A stretch of DNA of 32,817 nt from contig JADHUM010000054.1 of assembly GCA_016784545.1 (NCBI GenBank), forward strand, positions 1 through 32,817. The letters are read 5' to 3'. Source of the stretch: Candidatus Neomarinimicrobiota bacterium (GTDB lineage Bacteria; Fidelibacterota; UBA8477; JABMPR01). The notes beneath the pieces were generated by a model. That model saw only the letters and a program-made list of their open reading frames with translations, was not told the origin of the DNA and searched no databases. The translations under genes and the position numbers were made by a program. Positions 17,901 to 25,806 of the stretch are shown here, piece by piece; position 1 is the first letter of the stretch; every line of letters starts with the position of its first letter.

Positions 17901-19578
17901 CATCTACGCTTGCAGCCCAATAATCAGGTGTTGCCTCAGTGGAATGATCCTGGAAAACCAAGCTGTACTCAGGTTCAACTGCATCCCAGTTTTCCCGTAT
18001 GGTAAAACCTGTAATTTTTGAGAGCCCCTCCTTGTATAGTACCAACTCATGGGATTGGAATCCCTGTATTTCATATTCAAGATTGGTTGAGGGGTTGATG
18101 AATGACTTTCTAAACCTCAGCTGGTTGCCATCTGCTTTAAGAAGATGTTCATAGCCAATTTCAATCCAATTCAACACTATTTTGTCATAGTTCCCAGGTT
18201 CAGTGCCGGCGGGGGGCGGAGCGAATATAGCCAAAGTATTCTCACCATTTGCTGCTAGAATATTGTGGGAGAGGTTCAGAGTTGATGGTGAAGTAAGGAT
18301 ATACTCTTCCTGCTGAATCCAACTCCCTTCGCCAATGGAGTGATCATTCATGAAAGCATAGAGCGTATGACTTTTCACCTCTCCAGCGGTTTCACTATAG
18401 GTAAGACCATGCAGGCCTAAAGATACTTGAAGATTTTCACTTGATCCGCGGAATGGGTTCGGTAGAAAATAACTTACTTCCTCGGTCTTTCCTGAATTTA
18501 CAGATTCCCAGAAATAATGATCTCGTGTAATGCTGGGCATATCAGTATCAACCTGTCCCAGTCTTTCAAAGTCATTGTCTTCTTCAACATGAATCCTGTC
18601 CCAGAAGGTGGTTGGTCTCACAGGAGTTAAATCAACCAGGGCGCCTGACTCTTCAACAAAGCGCAGCCCATCAGTTCCGCCCCAATCAAGCCAATAGACA
18701 TTAATATCAGAAAAAGCATCGAAGTATTGAGATTCACCGTCGAAATATTTTTGCTTACCTATAAAGTCAAAATAATCACCCCCATTAAAAATCTCATCAC
18801 CATGATCATTGACGTGGATGGCCTGTTCTGCTCCTCGTTCTCTTAAAATCAAAGATCTACTGCTGATTTGCTCAGATGGGAAATCCGGTGTTTGTGAAAG
18901 GGAGTCGTAGTAAATGCGATAAATACCATCCTTGAGAATATGCAGTTTCACCTTACCCTGTCCCAAACCCGAATTATTTGCGACCAGGGTCCCATGTGAT
19001 GTGGGAGTATAGTGATTTAGATAAAGCTCACTATTATCCACCAGGCTCGACGGTATCAGATCTGTGCCAATATTCACAGTGATCTGCCCGGGAATTATCC
19101 ATGCTCCAGTACTCTCATTAAATTCAGCGCCCAGTACATTCACCGCCCATAATTGATATCCATCACCATCCCTAACATGTTTGAGACTGACTATTTCACG
19201 TCCCATTGTCTGTACAGGAAGTGCCTGGATATCCATTCCTTTTGCTTGTTCCATGATAAAAGATTGAGATTCGGAAACTGGAACTGCCTGAGGAGTACCC
19301 AAATCAAAATCAATAGTCGGCGGACCCGTAAGTGTGAAAATCAGTTTTGATTTTACTGGAACTCGAAATCCATTATCCAGAACGGTCTGGTTCCACCCTG
19401 AGTATTCAAGACCATCTGATTTTACACCAATATGACTCACATTTGGAATCTCGATAGTCCAGATAATTTCGGAGTGAGGATTTGCATTCCCAGGGGAGCT
19501 TGTACGCTGCACAGAGTCTGCCGAGAGAAAGGATCCCAGAATGAGAATCCATATCAGCCGTTGTCGCATATCAGACAA
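14917..19578 (-). CDS. porU: PorU-like C25 (gingipain-fold) type IX sortase with C-terminal sorting domain
   Basis: A very large exported protein of 1553 aa. A signal peptide (about 1-20, WILILGSFLSA) is followed by a long beta-rich N-terminal region, a C25 peptidase domain (about 580-960) with catalytic His802 in FLGHGGGAVWADRS and Cys836 in SMTCFTASF, several Ig-like beta domains, and a C-terminal domain from about 1460 (YGNFPNPFEGETLI ... NGVYFYRIKG) of the T9SS/FlgD-like type. PorU removes the sorting domain of cargo and attaches it at the cell surface. It is about 400 aa longer than the P. gingivalis PorU known to me. Overlap with the PorV-like gene supports PorU; a secreted C25 protease is the alternative. 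Confidence 0.85.
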   Translation of the reverse strand: MSDMRQRLIWILILGSFLSADSVQRTSSPGNANPHSEIIWTIEIPNVSHIGVKSDGLEYSGWNQTVLDNGFRVPVKSKLIFTLTGPPTIDFDLGTPQAVPVSESQSFIMEQAKGMDIQALPVQTMGREIVSLKHVRDGDGYQLWAVNVLGAEFNESTGAWIIPGQITVNIGTDLIPSSLVDNSELYLNHYTPTSHGTLVANNSGLGQGKVKLHILKDGIYRIYYDSLSQTPDFPSEQISSRSLILRERGAEQAIHVNDHGDEIFNGGDYFDFIGKQKYFDGESQYFDAFSDINVYWLDWGGTDGLRFVEESGALVDLTPVRPTTFWDRIHVEEDNDFERLGQVDTDMPSITRDHYFWESVNSGKTEEVSYFLPNPFRGSSENLQVSLGLHGLTYSETAGEVKSHTLYAFMNDHSIGEGSWIQQEEYILTSPSTLNLSHNILAANGENTLAIFAPPPAGTEPGNYDKIVLNWIEIGYEHLLKADGNQLRFRKSFINPSTNLEYEIQGFQSHELVLYKEGLSKITGFTIRENWDAVEPEYSLVFQDHSTEATPDYWAASVDGILQPLKISIDTTAFLREQDADLIVVTIPEFMDGLEPYLEFKRSEGWNPIAVSVADIYDEFNWGIHSPLAIKSFLRYANNHWVSHPEYAVLFGDAISNPQQTKRDIRIENIPTFYMQTYGWGAAEADYWYSLINGDDYLPDINIGRIPCNDIEDLNTSLTKLITYGSGANYGTWQNELITIAGFDATFKSQSQSILRNTVPPAYMPSRIFIDRDSEGQIFWGDTDSLVEHWNRGKLLINFLGHGGGAVWADRSLFVRDDINYLDEDTPPAFVTSMTCFTASFAQTRGLGEVVVSESPTGAIGWFGSSGVGWIINDYLMVQPLIRRLLEDDKTVGEIINIARMEYFLANSGYDYLKPSMLFQYNYLGDPTTRLLRPERHESLVSEKSIYGLTEQLNLNYVDDVPGDINLLPINAENQPWWFLPQTFPTVSNSNFIISQEEATPSGMARTIFTLDRGNTESAYQGFAPYSIAADWFEHQRPTAEELSQSPIIPIRVKFHSATIEADSMLLILSGSNQARIQLIRQGDWWELADTTRLSAGTATTYYSFSAFSQGVHIQTSNTFILYLPRDISLTVNDIRVGVKDILCGVYLDYSLMGQDITTASMHFEAAMTNGTQITDKTIEIYEGNNSIFIPVIFGIDTVEVIASLSILNDEDVADNALTKVLTSDYYQMLPGLGLTFDGQSADTLQLWASGGISGDQADTAWVRITPYSDAISALSGVTLYQDSTIYLLESSGQDLTFRVKSNRQLFRKNLKLSAWEYIEQVQPNSYPINGDGLIAMGVKQDFSGPDVSMMIEGQLFFDGDYLLKSSHINLLAEDENGFSWNQSAVKVTVNGSPAEAQLGDTTQSGQIISATIALDLEVGEHIISYQMSDALGNWSEEVSITGVVAGAAAIYDYGNFPNPFEGETLIIYELTQPLDDVVIDIFTLSGYKLHTIDLFSARVSIGLGAIGYHEVPWNGRDRSDDFVANGVYFYRIKGQLNDEEIVGPIGKMVKNR

Positions 19579-20407
19579 TCAGGTTATTGAGCACTTTTTG
19601 TAACTGAACCTCATCCAGTCCACGCTTCATGACCCCGTTATAGACATGGGAGAGGGTACCCGTTTCTTCTGATACGACCAGAATATGAGCATCTGTCTCT
19701 TCAGATAGCCCCAATGCAGCGAGATGTCGTGTTCCCAGCTTCATTCTGACACCCTGAGGCTCCTCTGATAGCGGAAGAATGCACTTGGCTGACTCAATCA
19801 CTTCGTGGTTGATTATAACGGCGCCATCATGGAGGGGTGATGTGGGATTAAAAATCGATACCAGCAGCTCGGCAGATACTCGAGCATTGATAGAGGCTGA
19901 TTTTTCCTTGATGTGTTTCAACCCAACTTCGCCTTCCATGACAATCAGCATACCCCATTTGCGTTCCTGACAAGTCAGGATGGCCTCAGAAATCTCACCA
20001 ACCATGGCAAGATTCTTAACCCGGAACAGGTATCTGACAAATGGATTTTGACCGAGGTAGATTAGGATTCTTCTCAGTTCTGGCTGGAAGAGAATCACAA
20101 CAGCAATAACCCAAACAGTAGAAAGATTGGATAAGAGCCAGGACATACCATGAAGTTCCGCCCAGCGGACAAGAACCGATAGGAGGATCAGTATGAGGAT
20201 ACCAGATAGCAATTGAGCTGCTCTGGTCCCCTTAAAAACTTTATATAGGGAATAAAGAACGAAAGAAACAGCAAGAATATCTACCACATCATAGACACGC
20301 ACAGAGAGAAAAGCGAGAGAGAACAATTCATAACGCCAGAAATAACCTGTGACAGTCGTAATCAGTAGTCCAAGGACGATAAGGAGTATATTTTTTCTTT
20401 CAGACAT
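19571..20407 (-). CDS. cdaA: Diadenylate cyclase, CdaA type
   Basis: A 278-aa enzyme that makes c-di-AMP from two ATP. Three N-terminal membrane helices (about 8-100) are followed by the DAC domain. The DGA motif is present (LHDGAVII, D194), and VVSEETGTLSHVYNG is typical of the C-terminal part. The second active-site motif, normally RHR, reads RHL (R227-H228-L229, codons CGA CAT CTC). The start follows the folP stop by 8 nt and its end overlaps porU by 8 bp. The usual partners CdaR and GlmM are not next to it. Confidence 0.93.
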   Translation of the reverse strand: MSERKNILLIVLGLLITTVTGYFWRYELFSLAFLSVRVYDVVDILAVSFVLYSLYKVFKGTRAAQLLSGILILILLSVLVRWAELHGMSWLLSNLSTVWVIAVVILFQPELRRILIYLGQNPFVRYLFRVKNLAMVGEISEAILTCQERKWGMLIVMEGEVGLKHIKEKSASINARVSAELLVSIFNPTSPLHDGAVIINHEVIESAKCILPLSEEPQGVRMKLGTRHLAALGLSEETDAHILVVSEETGTLSHVYNGVMKRGLDEVQLQKVLNNLIV

Positions 20408-20415
20408 TGTGCAAT

Positions 20416-21285
20416 TTAATCCGAATGTTTTTGAATGGCACTGAAGATATCAAGAACTTGCCGTGTTTCAGCAACGTCATGAACTCTGAAAATTCTAACA
20501 CCCCTCATAAATCCTGAGATGATTGCCGCCAGTGATCCCCCGAGCCGTTGGTCTGCTGGTGAGTCATCAATCATACCGATAAATGATTTCCGTGAGGCGC
20601 CAATCATGATGGGTCTGCCGGCGGCATTTATACGCTGTAGATTTCCCAATATAGTTAGATTGTCTTCTAAAGTTTTTCCAAAACCTATGCCGGGATCCAC
20701 TACAATCCGCTCAATATCAATCCCAACTGAAGTTGCAGAACGTATTTGTTCCATGAGAAAGTGTTCAATATCATCCATCACGTTCCCGTATGATGGTGCT
20801 ATCTGCATGGTTTCAGGGTTGCCTTGCATATGCATAAGGATATATCCCGCTTGACTATTACGGACAATCTCAAACATTTCTGGGTCACTACGACCTGCAG
20901 ATACGTCATTGATAATATGAGCGCCAGCCTTTAGCGCAGCCTGTGCTACGGGTGCTTTTTGAGTGTCTATTGAAATGATTGCATCTGACTGTGCAGCCAG
21001 AGCAGTGATAACTGGAACCGTGCGAGATATTTCCTCTTCCACCGATATTGGCAGTGAGCCAGGACGCGTAGATTCTCCCCCAACATCAATAATGGTCGCA
21101 CCCTGATCCAACATCTCCAAAGCACGAGAAACCGCCATTGAAGGATCAATAAACTGACCACCATCACTAAATGAATCAGGAGTCACATTTAGAATGCCCA
21201 TTATGACTGGCGTATCTAGATGTAACTCCTGATCTTTAATCAACCATGTTTTTCCTATTTCAGATGAAACTTTGTCCTCAGTCAT
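20416..21285 (-). CDS. folP: Dihydropteroate synthase
   Basis: Folate pathway enzyme (TIM barrel, about 289 aa) that joins p-aminobenzoate and the pterin diphosphate. Diagnostic blocks are MGILNVTPDSFSDGG, IDVGGESTRPGS, IISIDTQK, IINDVSAG, VDPGIGFGKT and GASRKSFIG near the end. The start at 21285 (MTEDKV) lies 16 nt after the ftsH stop; the frame is open 60 bp further, which would overlap ftsH. ftsH-folP neighbourhood occurs in other bacteria such as E. coli. Confidence 0.96.
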   Translation of the reverse strand: MTEDKVSSEIGKTWLIKDQELHLDTPVIMGILNVTPDSFSDGGQFIDPSMAVSRALEMLDQGATIIDVGGESTRPGSLPISVEEEISRTVPVITALAAQSDAIISIDTQKAPVAQAALKAGAHIINDVSAGRSDPEMFEIVRNSQAGYILMHMQGNPETMQIAPSYGNVMDDIEHFLMEQIRSATSVGIDIERIVVDPGIGFGKTLEDNLTILGNLQRINAAGRPIMIGASRKSFIGMIDDSPADQRLGGSLAAIISGFMRGVRIFRVHDVAETRQVLDIFSAIQKHSD

Positions 21286-21301
21286 AGGAAATGATTGTAA
21301 A

Positions 21302-23788
21302 TTACGCTTTGGGTTCTTTGGCAGATGGCTCTTCTGAACCCTCACCCTCAGCTGGCTTCTTAGGCTTTGGAGGTCTTCGTCTTACAGGAGCTTTTCTTTT
21401 AGCTGGAGCGGGTTTTTTCACCGCTTCCTCAGTTTTCTGGAGGATATCTTGAGATTCAGACTCCACGATTGGAATAGATGTCTCAACTTTTGGGACAATC
21501 GGCTCTACTTCCTTTGCAGTTTCTTTTTCTATCCCTGGAACAACCTTATCCGGTCTCTGACGCGGGTTGTCAGAACGGTGTCTCGGATTATTGGATCTAC
21601 CCCGACCTCTCTGGGGATTCTCACTTTGCTTAGCCTGAGTGTGATCTACATACTTTAAACCCAATATTCCGTCAAGTTGGCGACCATCTATACTTTCTTT
21701 ATCAAGGAGCAGATTTGTAATCAGCTCCAGTTTATCCTGATTTTTAGAAATGATTTCTCTGGCTTTTTTATAGGCCGTGTCAATGATCTTTCGAACTTCA
21801 GCGTCAATCTTTTTGGAAATATCTTCGCTAAAATCACGATGCACTCCCAGATCACGACCAATAAAGATTTCTTCTTTCTTCTGACCGTAAGTCATGGGAC
21901 CCATTTTTTCACTCATGCCCCACTCAACCACCATTTTTCTGGCGAGAGATGTGGCGCGCTCAATATCATTTCCAGCGCCTGTGGTCATCTGGTTGAGAAC
22001 CACTTCCTCGGCAACACGACCACCCATAAGGATGGCAAGCATGCCTTCCATGTAATCTTTGGAAAAATTGTAGCGATCATCCACAGGTAATTGAGCTGTA
22101 AGCCCAAGGGCACGACCACGTGGAATGATGGTTACCTTGTGGACTGGATCCGTACCTGTTGTCAGGCGCGCAACCAGAGCATGTCCTGCTTCGTGAACAG
22201 CGGTTGTTCTTTTTTCCTTTTCAGTAATGACCATGCTACGACGTTCTGAGCCCATCATCACTTTATCCTTGGCGTGCTCAATATCCACCATTTCAACACG
22301 TTGTTTTCTGTGCTTGGACGCCAGGAGCGCTGCCTCATTAATGAGGTTTGCCAGATCTGCTCCAGACATACCCGGTGTGCCTTTCGCAATAACATCGAGG
22401 CGAACATTTTTAGCCAATGGAATATTTTTAGAGTGAACTTTGAGAATAGCTTCCCGACCACGAACATCGGGGTTGTCTACGGTAATCTGCCTATCAAAAC
22501 GTCCAGGTCTCAATAGGGCCGCATCCAATACATCTGGGCGATTGGTTGCAGCCAGCAAAATGATGTTGTCTGTGGCTTCGAATCCATCCATCTCGACCAG
22601 CAGGGCATTCAGGGTTTGCTCTCTCTCATCGTGACCACCACCTAAACCAGCTCCACGTTGGCGACCTACGGCATCTAATTCATCAATAAAAATGATACAT
22701 GGTGAACTTTTCTTGCTCTGTTCAAATAAATCACGAACTCGGCTGGCACCTACACCAACAAACATTTCCACAAAATCAGCACCGCTCAGGCTAAAGAAAG
22801 GAACTCCAGCTTCACCAGCAACAGCTCTTGCCAATAATGTTTTTCCTGTACCGGGCGGTCCAATTAAAAGAGCTCCCTTGGGAATCTTGCCACCAAGTTT
22901 TTGGAAACGATCGGGATGTTTTAGATATTGAACAATTTCTCTGAGTTCTTCTTTGGATTCCTCACAACCTGCCACATCCCTGAACGTGGTCTGAGGTTTT
23001 TCCTGATCAATGATTTTAGCACGGCTCTTGCCAAAGGAAAATATGCCCTTGGTTCCCCCGCCACCTGACTGCATGCGACGCATAAGGAAGAACCAGAAGA
23101 AGATGATCAGGAACCATGGCAATATCTGAAAAAGATAATCTACCCAATCACGAGTCTCGTCCTGGAATTCATAGACAATACCCATGGCATCCCACTCTGC
23201 AGTAACATCGCTGTCAATAGTTGGGGATAATACTACCCAGAATTTTGTATAATCTTTACTCACACCGTTTATAACAGTGGTTTCAGGAATTTTGAGCGTT
23301 GCATGAAATTGATTTTTCTTCAATACGGCGGATTCAATTTTACCGTCAAGAAGCAGGGTTCTATATTCAGTGTAACCCAGCTTTTGGACATGCTCGGTGT
23401 CCGTTTTTAGCACCTGAGCAAAAACAAATACTGACATCAGGATAACTACCCATAAAAGAGTAGTCTTCAATCCTTTTTGCCAGTTCTCATTCCCCTCAGC
23501 CGGACGGGTAATCTTGATGTTTGTGGATTTCTTTACGGGTTTTGACTCAGGTCGAGGACTATTTCTCGGTCGAGAATCTCTTTTATCCCGGTTATCTCTT
23601 TTATCACGACTATCTCGCTTGCCCTTGTTGTCCCTATTATCACGCTGATTGCGATTATCTGGCTTGGGATAGGGTTTTCTTGGTGGTCTACGACGTTGAT
23701 TTGAACTTCTGTCGTTGCGACGTGGAGCATTGTCCTGATTTCCAGGACCCCTCTCCTGATTTTTATCTGATTGGTTATCTGCGTTCAT
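21302..23788 (-). CDS. ftsH: ATP-dependent zinc metalloprotease FtsH with long disordered ends
   Basis: Membrane-bound AAA+ protease, 828 aa against the usual 610-680. Core: helix 1 (about 108-127), periplasmic domain, helix 2 (about 218-238), Walker A GPPGTGKT near 309, and zinc motif HEAGH at 532-536. The extra length is in two low-complexity ends. The first about 100 residues, facing the cytoplasm, are Arg/Asp/Asn/Lys-rich with [12 protein letters not shown]-type repeats, and the last about 115 are Pro/Lys/Glu-rich. The start ATG has AGGA nearby (AAAAGGACATC). It lies 9 nt after hpt. The enzyme assignment is certain, the role of the ends unknown. Confidence 0.97.
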   Translation of the reverse strand: MNADNQSDKNQERGPGNQDNAPRRNDRSSNQRRRPPRKPYPKPDNRNQRDNRDNKGKRDSRDKRDNRDKRDSRPRNSPRPESKPVKKSTNIKITRPAEGNENWQKGLKTTLLWVVILMSVFVFAQVLKTDTEHVQKLGYTEYRTLLLDGKIESAVLKKNQFHATLKIPETTVINGVSKDYTKFWVVLSPTIDSDVTAEWDAMGIVYEFQDETRDWVDYLFQILPWFLIIFFWFFLMRRMQSGGGGTKGIFSFGKSRAKIIDQEKPQTTFRDVAGCEESKEELREIVQYLKHPDRFQKLGGKIPKGALLIGPPGTGKTLLARAVAGEAGVPFFSLSGADFVEMFVGVGASRVRDLFEQSKKSSPCIIFIDELDAVGRQRGAGLGGGHDEREQTLNALLVEMDGFEATDNIILLAATNRPDVLDAALLRPGRFDRQITVDNPDVRGREAILKVHSKNIPLAKNVRLDVIAKGTPGMSGADLANLINEAALLASKHRKQRVEMVDIEHAKDKVMMGSERRSMVITEKEKRTTAVHEAGHALVARLTTGTDPVHKVTIIPRGRALGLTAQLPVDDRYNFSKDYMEGMLAILMGGRVAEEVVLNQMTTGAGNDIERATSLARKMVVEWGMSEKMGPMTYGQKKEEIFIGRDLGVHRDFSEDISKKIDAEVRKIIDTAYKKAREIISKNQDKLELITNLLLDKESIDGRQLDGILGLKYVDHTQAKQSENPQRGRGRSNNPRHRSDNPRQRPDKVVPGIEKETAKEVEPIVPKVETSIPIVESESQDILQKTEEAVKKPAPAKRKAPVRRRPPKPKKPAEGEGSEEPSAKEPKA

Positions 23789-23797
23789 GATGTCCTT

Positions 23798-24367
23798 TTA
23801 CAAATTCATATTTACAGGAAATGCCCAGATCGAGGGTAAGTTCCTGAACTTTTGGTCAAGATCCAAACCATAGCCTACGAGGAAGCGGTCTGCTACTTCA
23901 AAACCAACATACTCAGCTTCAAACTCCAGCTTGAGACATTCAGGTTTAAAAAGCAGTGTGGCGAAGGCAACGGAAGCAGGTTGATTTTCGAGAATTCTAT
24001 GTTTCAAGAATCTGGCTGTAAGTCCACTGTCAATGATATCTTCAACAATAATCACATCGCGATCGGTGATAATACAGCTAATATCTTTAAGAAGTCGAAC
24101 TGTCCCGGACGATTGGGTTCCAGAATGATATGAGGAAACTTTGATGAAATCCATCTCACAATCAATTTCAAGTCTTTTTGCAAGGTCTGCCAGAAAAAAG
24201 ACAGAGCCATTCAAGACACCAATTAATATCGGTACCTTGCCAGCATAATCGGTGGATATTTGCTTGGCCAGCTCATCAATTCGTTTCTCGATGACTTCAC
24301 GGGAAAAGACTTCCTCTAAAACCTGACCGGTGTATTTACCCATGTTTTCCACTACTCGCGTATTCAT
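23798..24367 (-). CDS. hpt: Hypoxanthine phosphoribosyltransferase
   Basis: Purine salvage enzyme of 189 aa. The PRPP-binding motif VIIVEDIIDSGLTARF lies at about 104-119, preceded by MDFIKVSSYHSGTQSSG and by the LIGVLNGSVFFLADL block; the C-terminal part has YVGFEVADRFLVGYGLD, as in bacterial HPRTs. The ATG at 24367 overlaps the tilS stop in ATGA and has AAGGGAA before it; the second Met (residue 9) is a less likely start. The tilS-hpt-ftsH order is a common bacterial arrangement (as in Bacillus), which supports all three calls. Confidence 0.96.
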   Translation of the reverse strand: MNTRVVENMGKYTGQVLEEVFSREVIEKRIDELAKQISTDYAGKVPILIGVLNGSVFFLADLAKRLEIDCEMDFIKVSSYHSGTQSSGTVRLLKDISCIITDRDVIIVEDIIDSGLTARFLKHRILENQPASVAFATLLFKPECLKLEFEAEYVGFEVADRFLVGYGLDLDQKFRNLPSIWAFPVNMNL

Positions 24368-25746
24368 TCGAACGTTCCCTTTTGAAATTCTACCTTCATA
24401 CAGTGCTTTGATCTACTCTCTTTGATTATTTCTTCTGAAACCATTGCGGATGGTGCTGTACGGATGCCCGGCACCCATATGATTTCACCCTGACGTTCAA
24501 CAATTGGATAAAATGTTTTCAGATGAGGAGCTACATGTGCTGATTGCAGGATCTGGTTAATAGATATAGTTCTACCTGATACATCGACTATCATTCTATC
24601 CCCTGTTTCTGCAATACGTATTTTGTATGAGTCTAACGCATCCATGTACCAGAGGTAAGCAGGATCTTGAATATGATCTTCAAGAATGGATGTGGTATAA
24701 TCGACCTGAAAGAATGGAAACCTAACCTGACTCGTACCTGATAGTACTGTACTTGACCACTGATAATCCGATGGTTTGAATAGTGTTATTCCCCCTCTAT
24801 CACGAACAGCCGTTACTGAAGCCGGAAGCTGTACTTCCTTTCCAATTGAATTGTCACTAAACAATGATTTCAAAGCATGGAAATGCTTGGATGAGATTCC
24901 CTGTGGCATCAAAGAAATTGATTGAAAAGCTCTGTCAAAAATCGCCTTTTGGATCGGCGAAAAATAGTCGGGGAGCTCTCCCAATCCTAATGCTATTTTC
25001 GGGGCATAATCAGCTCTAAATCCTTTTATATCAACATCTTCTACACTAGTTTCTATCAATCGATTTATAACCTGCCCCTCACGAAATATTCCTTCGATAG
25101 CAGTTCGTAACCGATCATCAATATCATTACTCAGTCCAGGAATAAGATTTGCCCTGATATTATTTCTTAAAAAGGATATATCTGCATTAGACCGGTCAGT
25201 GCAATAATCAAGCTTATGTTCATCCGAAAAGACCTGGATTTCATCACGAGTGTAATTCAACAGGGGCCGGATAAAACTATTGGCCCTTTCACTGATTCCT
25301 GCCAACCCTTGAATACCAGTTCCCTGATATAAATTCATCAGGATGGTTTCAATTTGATCGTCCAAATGTTGGCCTGAAGCGACATAGTCATATCCCAATT
25401 GGTCCCGTAACGCCAGGAAGGTCGATCGGCGTCTAACACTCCCGGCTTCTTCAAGGCTCAAGCCATTTAATTTAGCGTAATCTTGAATATCTTCCGAGAT
25501 AGTATACACCTGAAATCCGAGATCCGAACCCAGTTGCTTGACAAATCCCCTATCCTGATCACTCTCAGCTCCACGTAGCTGATGATCAAAATGAACAATG
25601 CCAAGTTGAATATGAGGGACATCACGTAGCAGATGAAGGAGCACTGTAGAGTCCATACCTCCTGAACAAGCCACCAAGACTTTGAGTTGGGGTTTATACC
25701 AGTCCGATGACAGGCAGTATTGACGAAATAAAGTGCTGGTTAACAT
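24364..25746 (-). CDS. tilS: tRNA(Ile)-lysidine synthase
   Basis: A 460-aa ATP-pyrophosphatase that turns C34 of tRNA-Ile(CAU) into lysidine. The PP-loop SGGMDS is at 28-33 (VLVACSGGMDSTVLLHLL), with HFDHQLRG, GQHLDDQIETILMNL and FIRPLLNYTRDEI downstream, then the less conserved TilS C-terminal domains. The start ATG at 25746 directly follows the U-tail of a terminator hairpin. Its only candidate Shine-Dalgarno, AGGG about eight bases upstream, lies in that hairpin. Start of a 13-gene string. Confidence 0.95.
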   Translation of the reverse strand: MLTSTLFRQYCLSSDWYKPQLKVLVACSGGMDSTVLLHLLRDVPHIQLGIVHFDHQLRGAESDQDRGFVKQLGSDLGFQVYTISEDIQDYAKLNGLSLEEAGSVRRRSTFLALRDQLGYDYVASGQHLDDQIETILMNLYQGTGIQGLAGISERANSFIRPLLNYTRDEIQVFSDEHKLDYCTDRSNADISFLRNNIRANLIPGLSNDIDDRLRTAIEGIFREGQVINRLIETSVEDVDIKGFRADYAPKIALGLGELPDYFSPIQKAIFDRAFQSISLMPQGISSKHFHALKSLFSDNSIGKEVQLPASVTAVRDRGGITLFKPSDYQWSSTVLSGTSQVRFPFFQVDYTTSILEDHIQDPAYLWYMDALDSYKIRIAETGDRMIVDVSGRTISINQILQSAHVAPHLKTFYPIVERQGEIIWVPGIRTAPSAMVSEEIIKESRSKHCMKVEFQKGTFE

Positions 25747-25779
25747 AAAAGCGACCCTATGAGATCTATAGAGTCGCTT
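25746..25779 (-). terminator. Terminator of the ccm-GAPDH operon, touching the tilS start codon
   Basis: Stem AAGCGAC/GTCGCTT, one mismatch, then CTAT/ATAG around a short loop (arms 25779-25773 and 25755-25749) is followed by UUUU and immediately by the tilS ATG. It lies about 28 nt after the GAPDH stop codon. Confidence 0.75.
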
Positions 25780-25806
25780 CGTATTTATTCATATTTTGCA
25801 GGATGA

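Noticed and set aside
23560-23670. CRISPR-like short repeats
   Set aside because: The repeats are irregular, in frame with the Arg/Asp-rich part of FtsH, and have no spacer structure.
23521-23790. 89-codon plus-strand ORF rich in Tyr, Asp and Cys
   Set aside because: It is the antisense of the repeat-rich FtsH N-terminus, and its odd composition comes from that.
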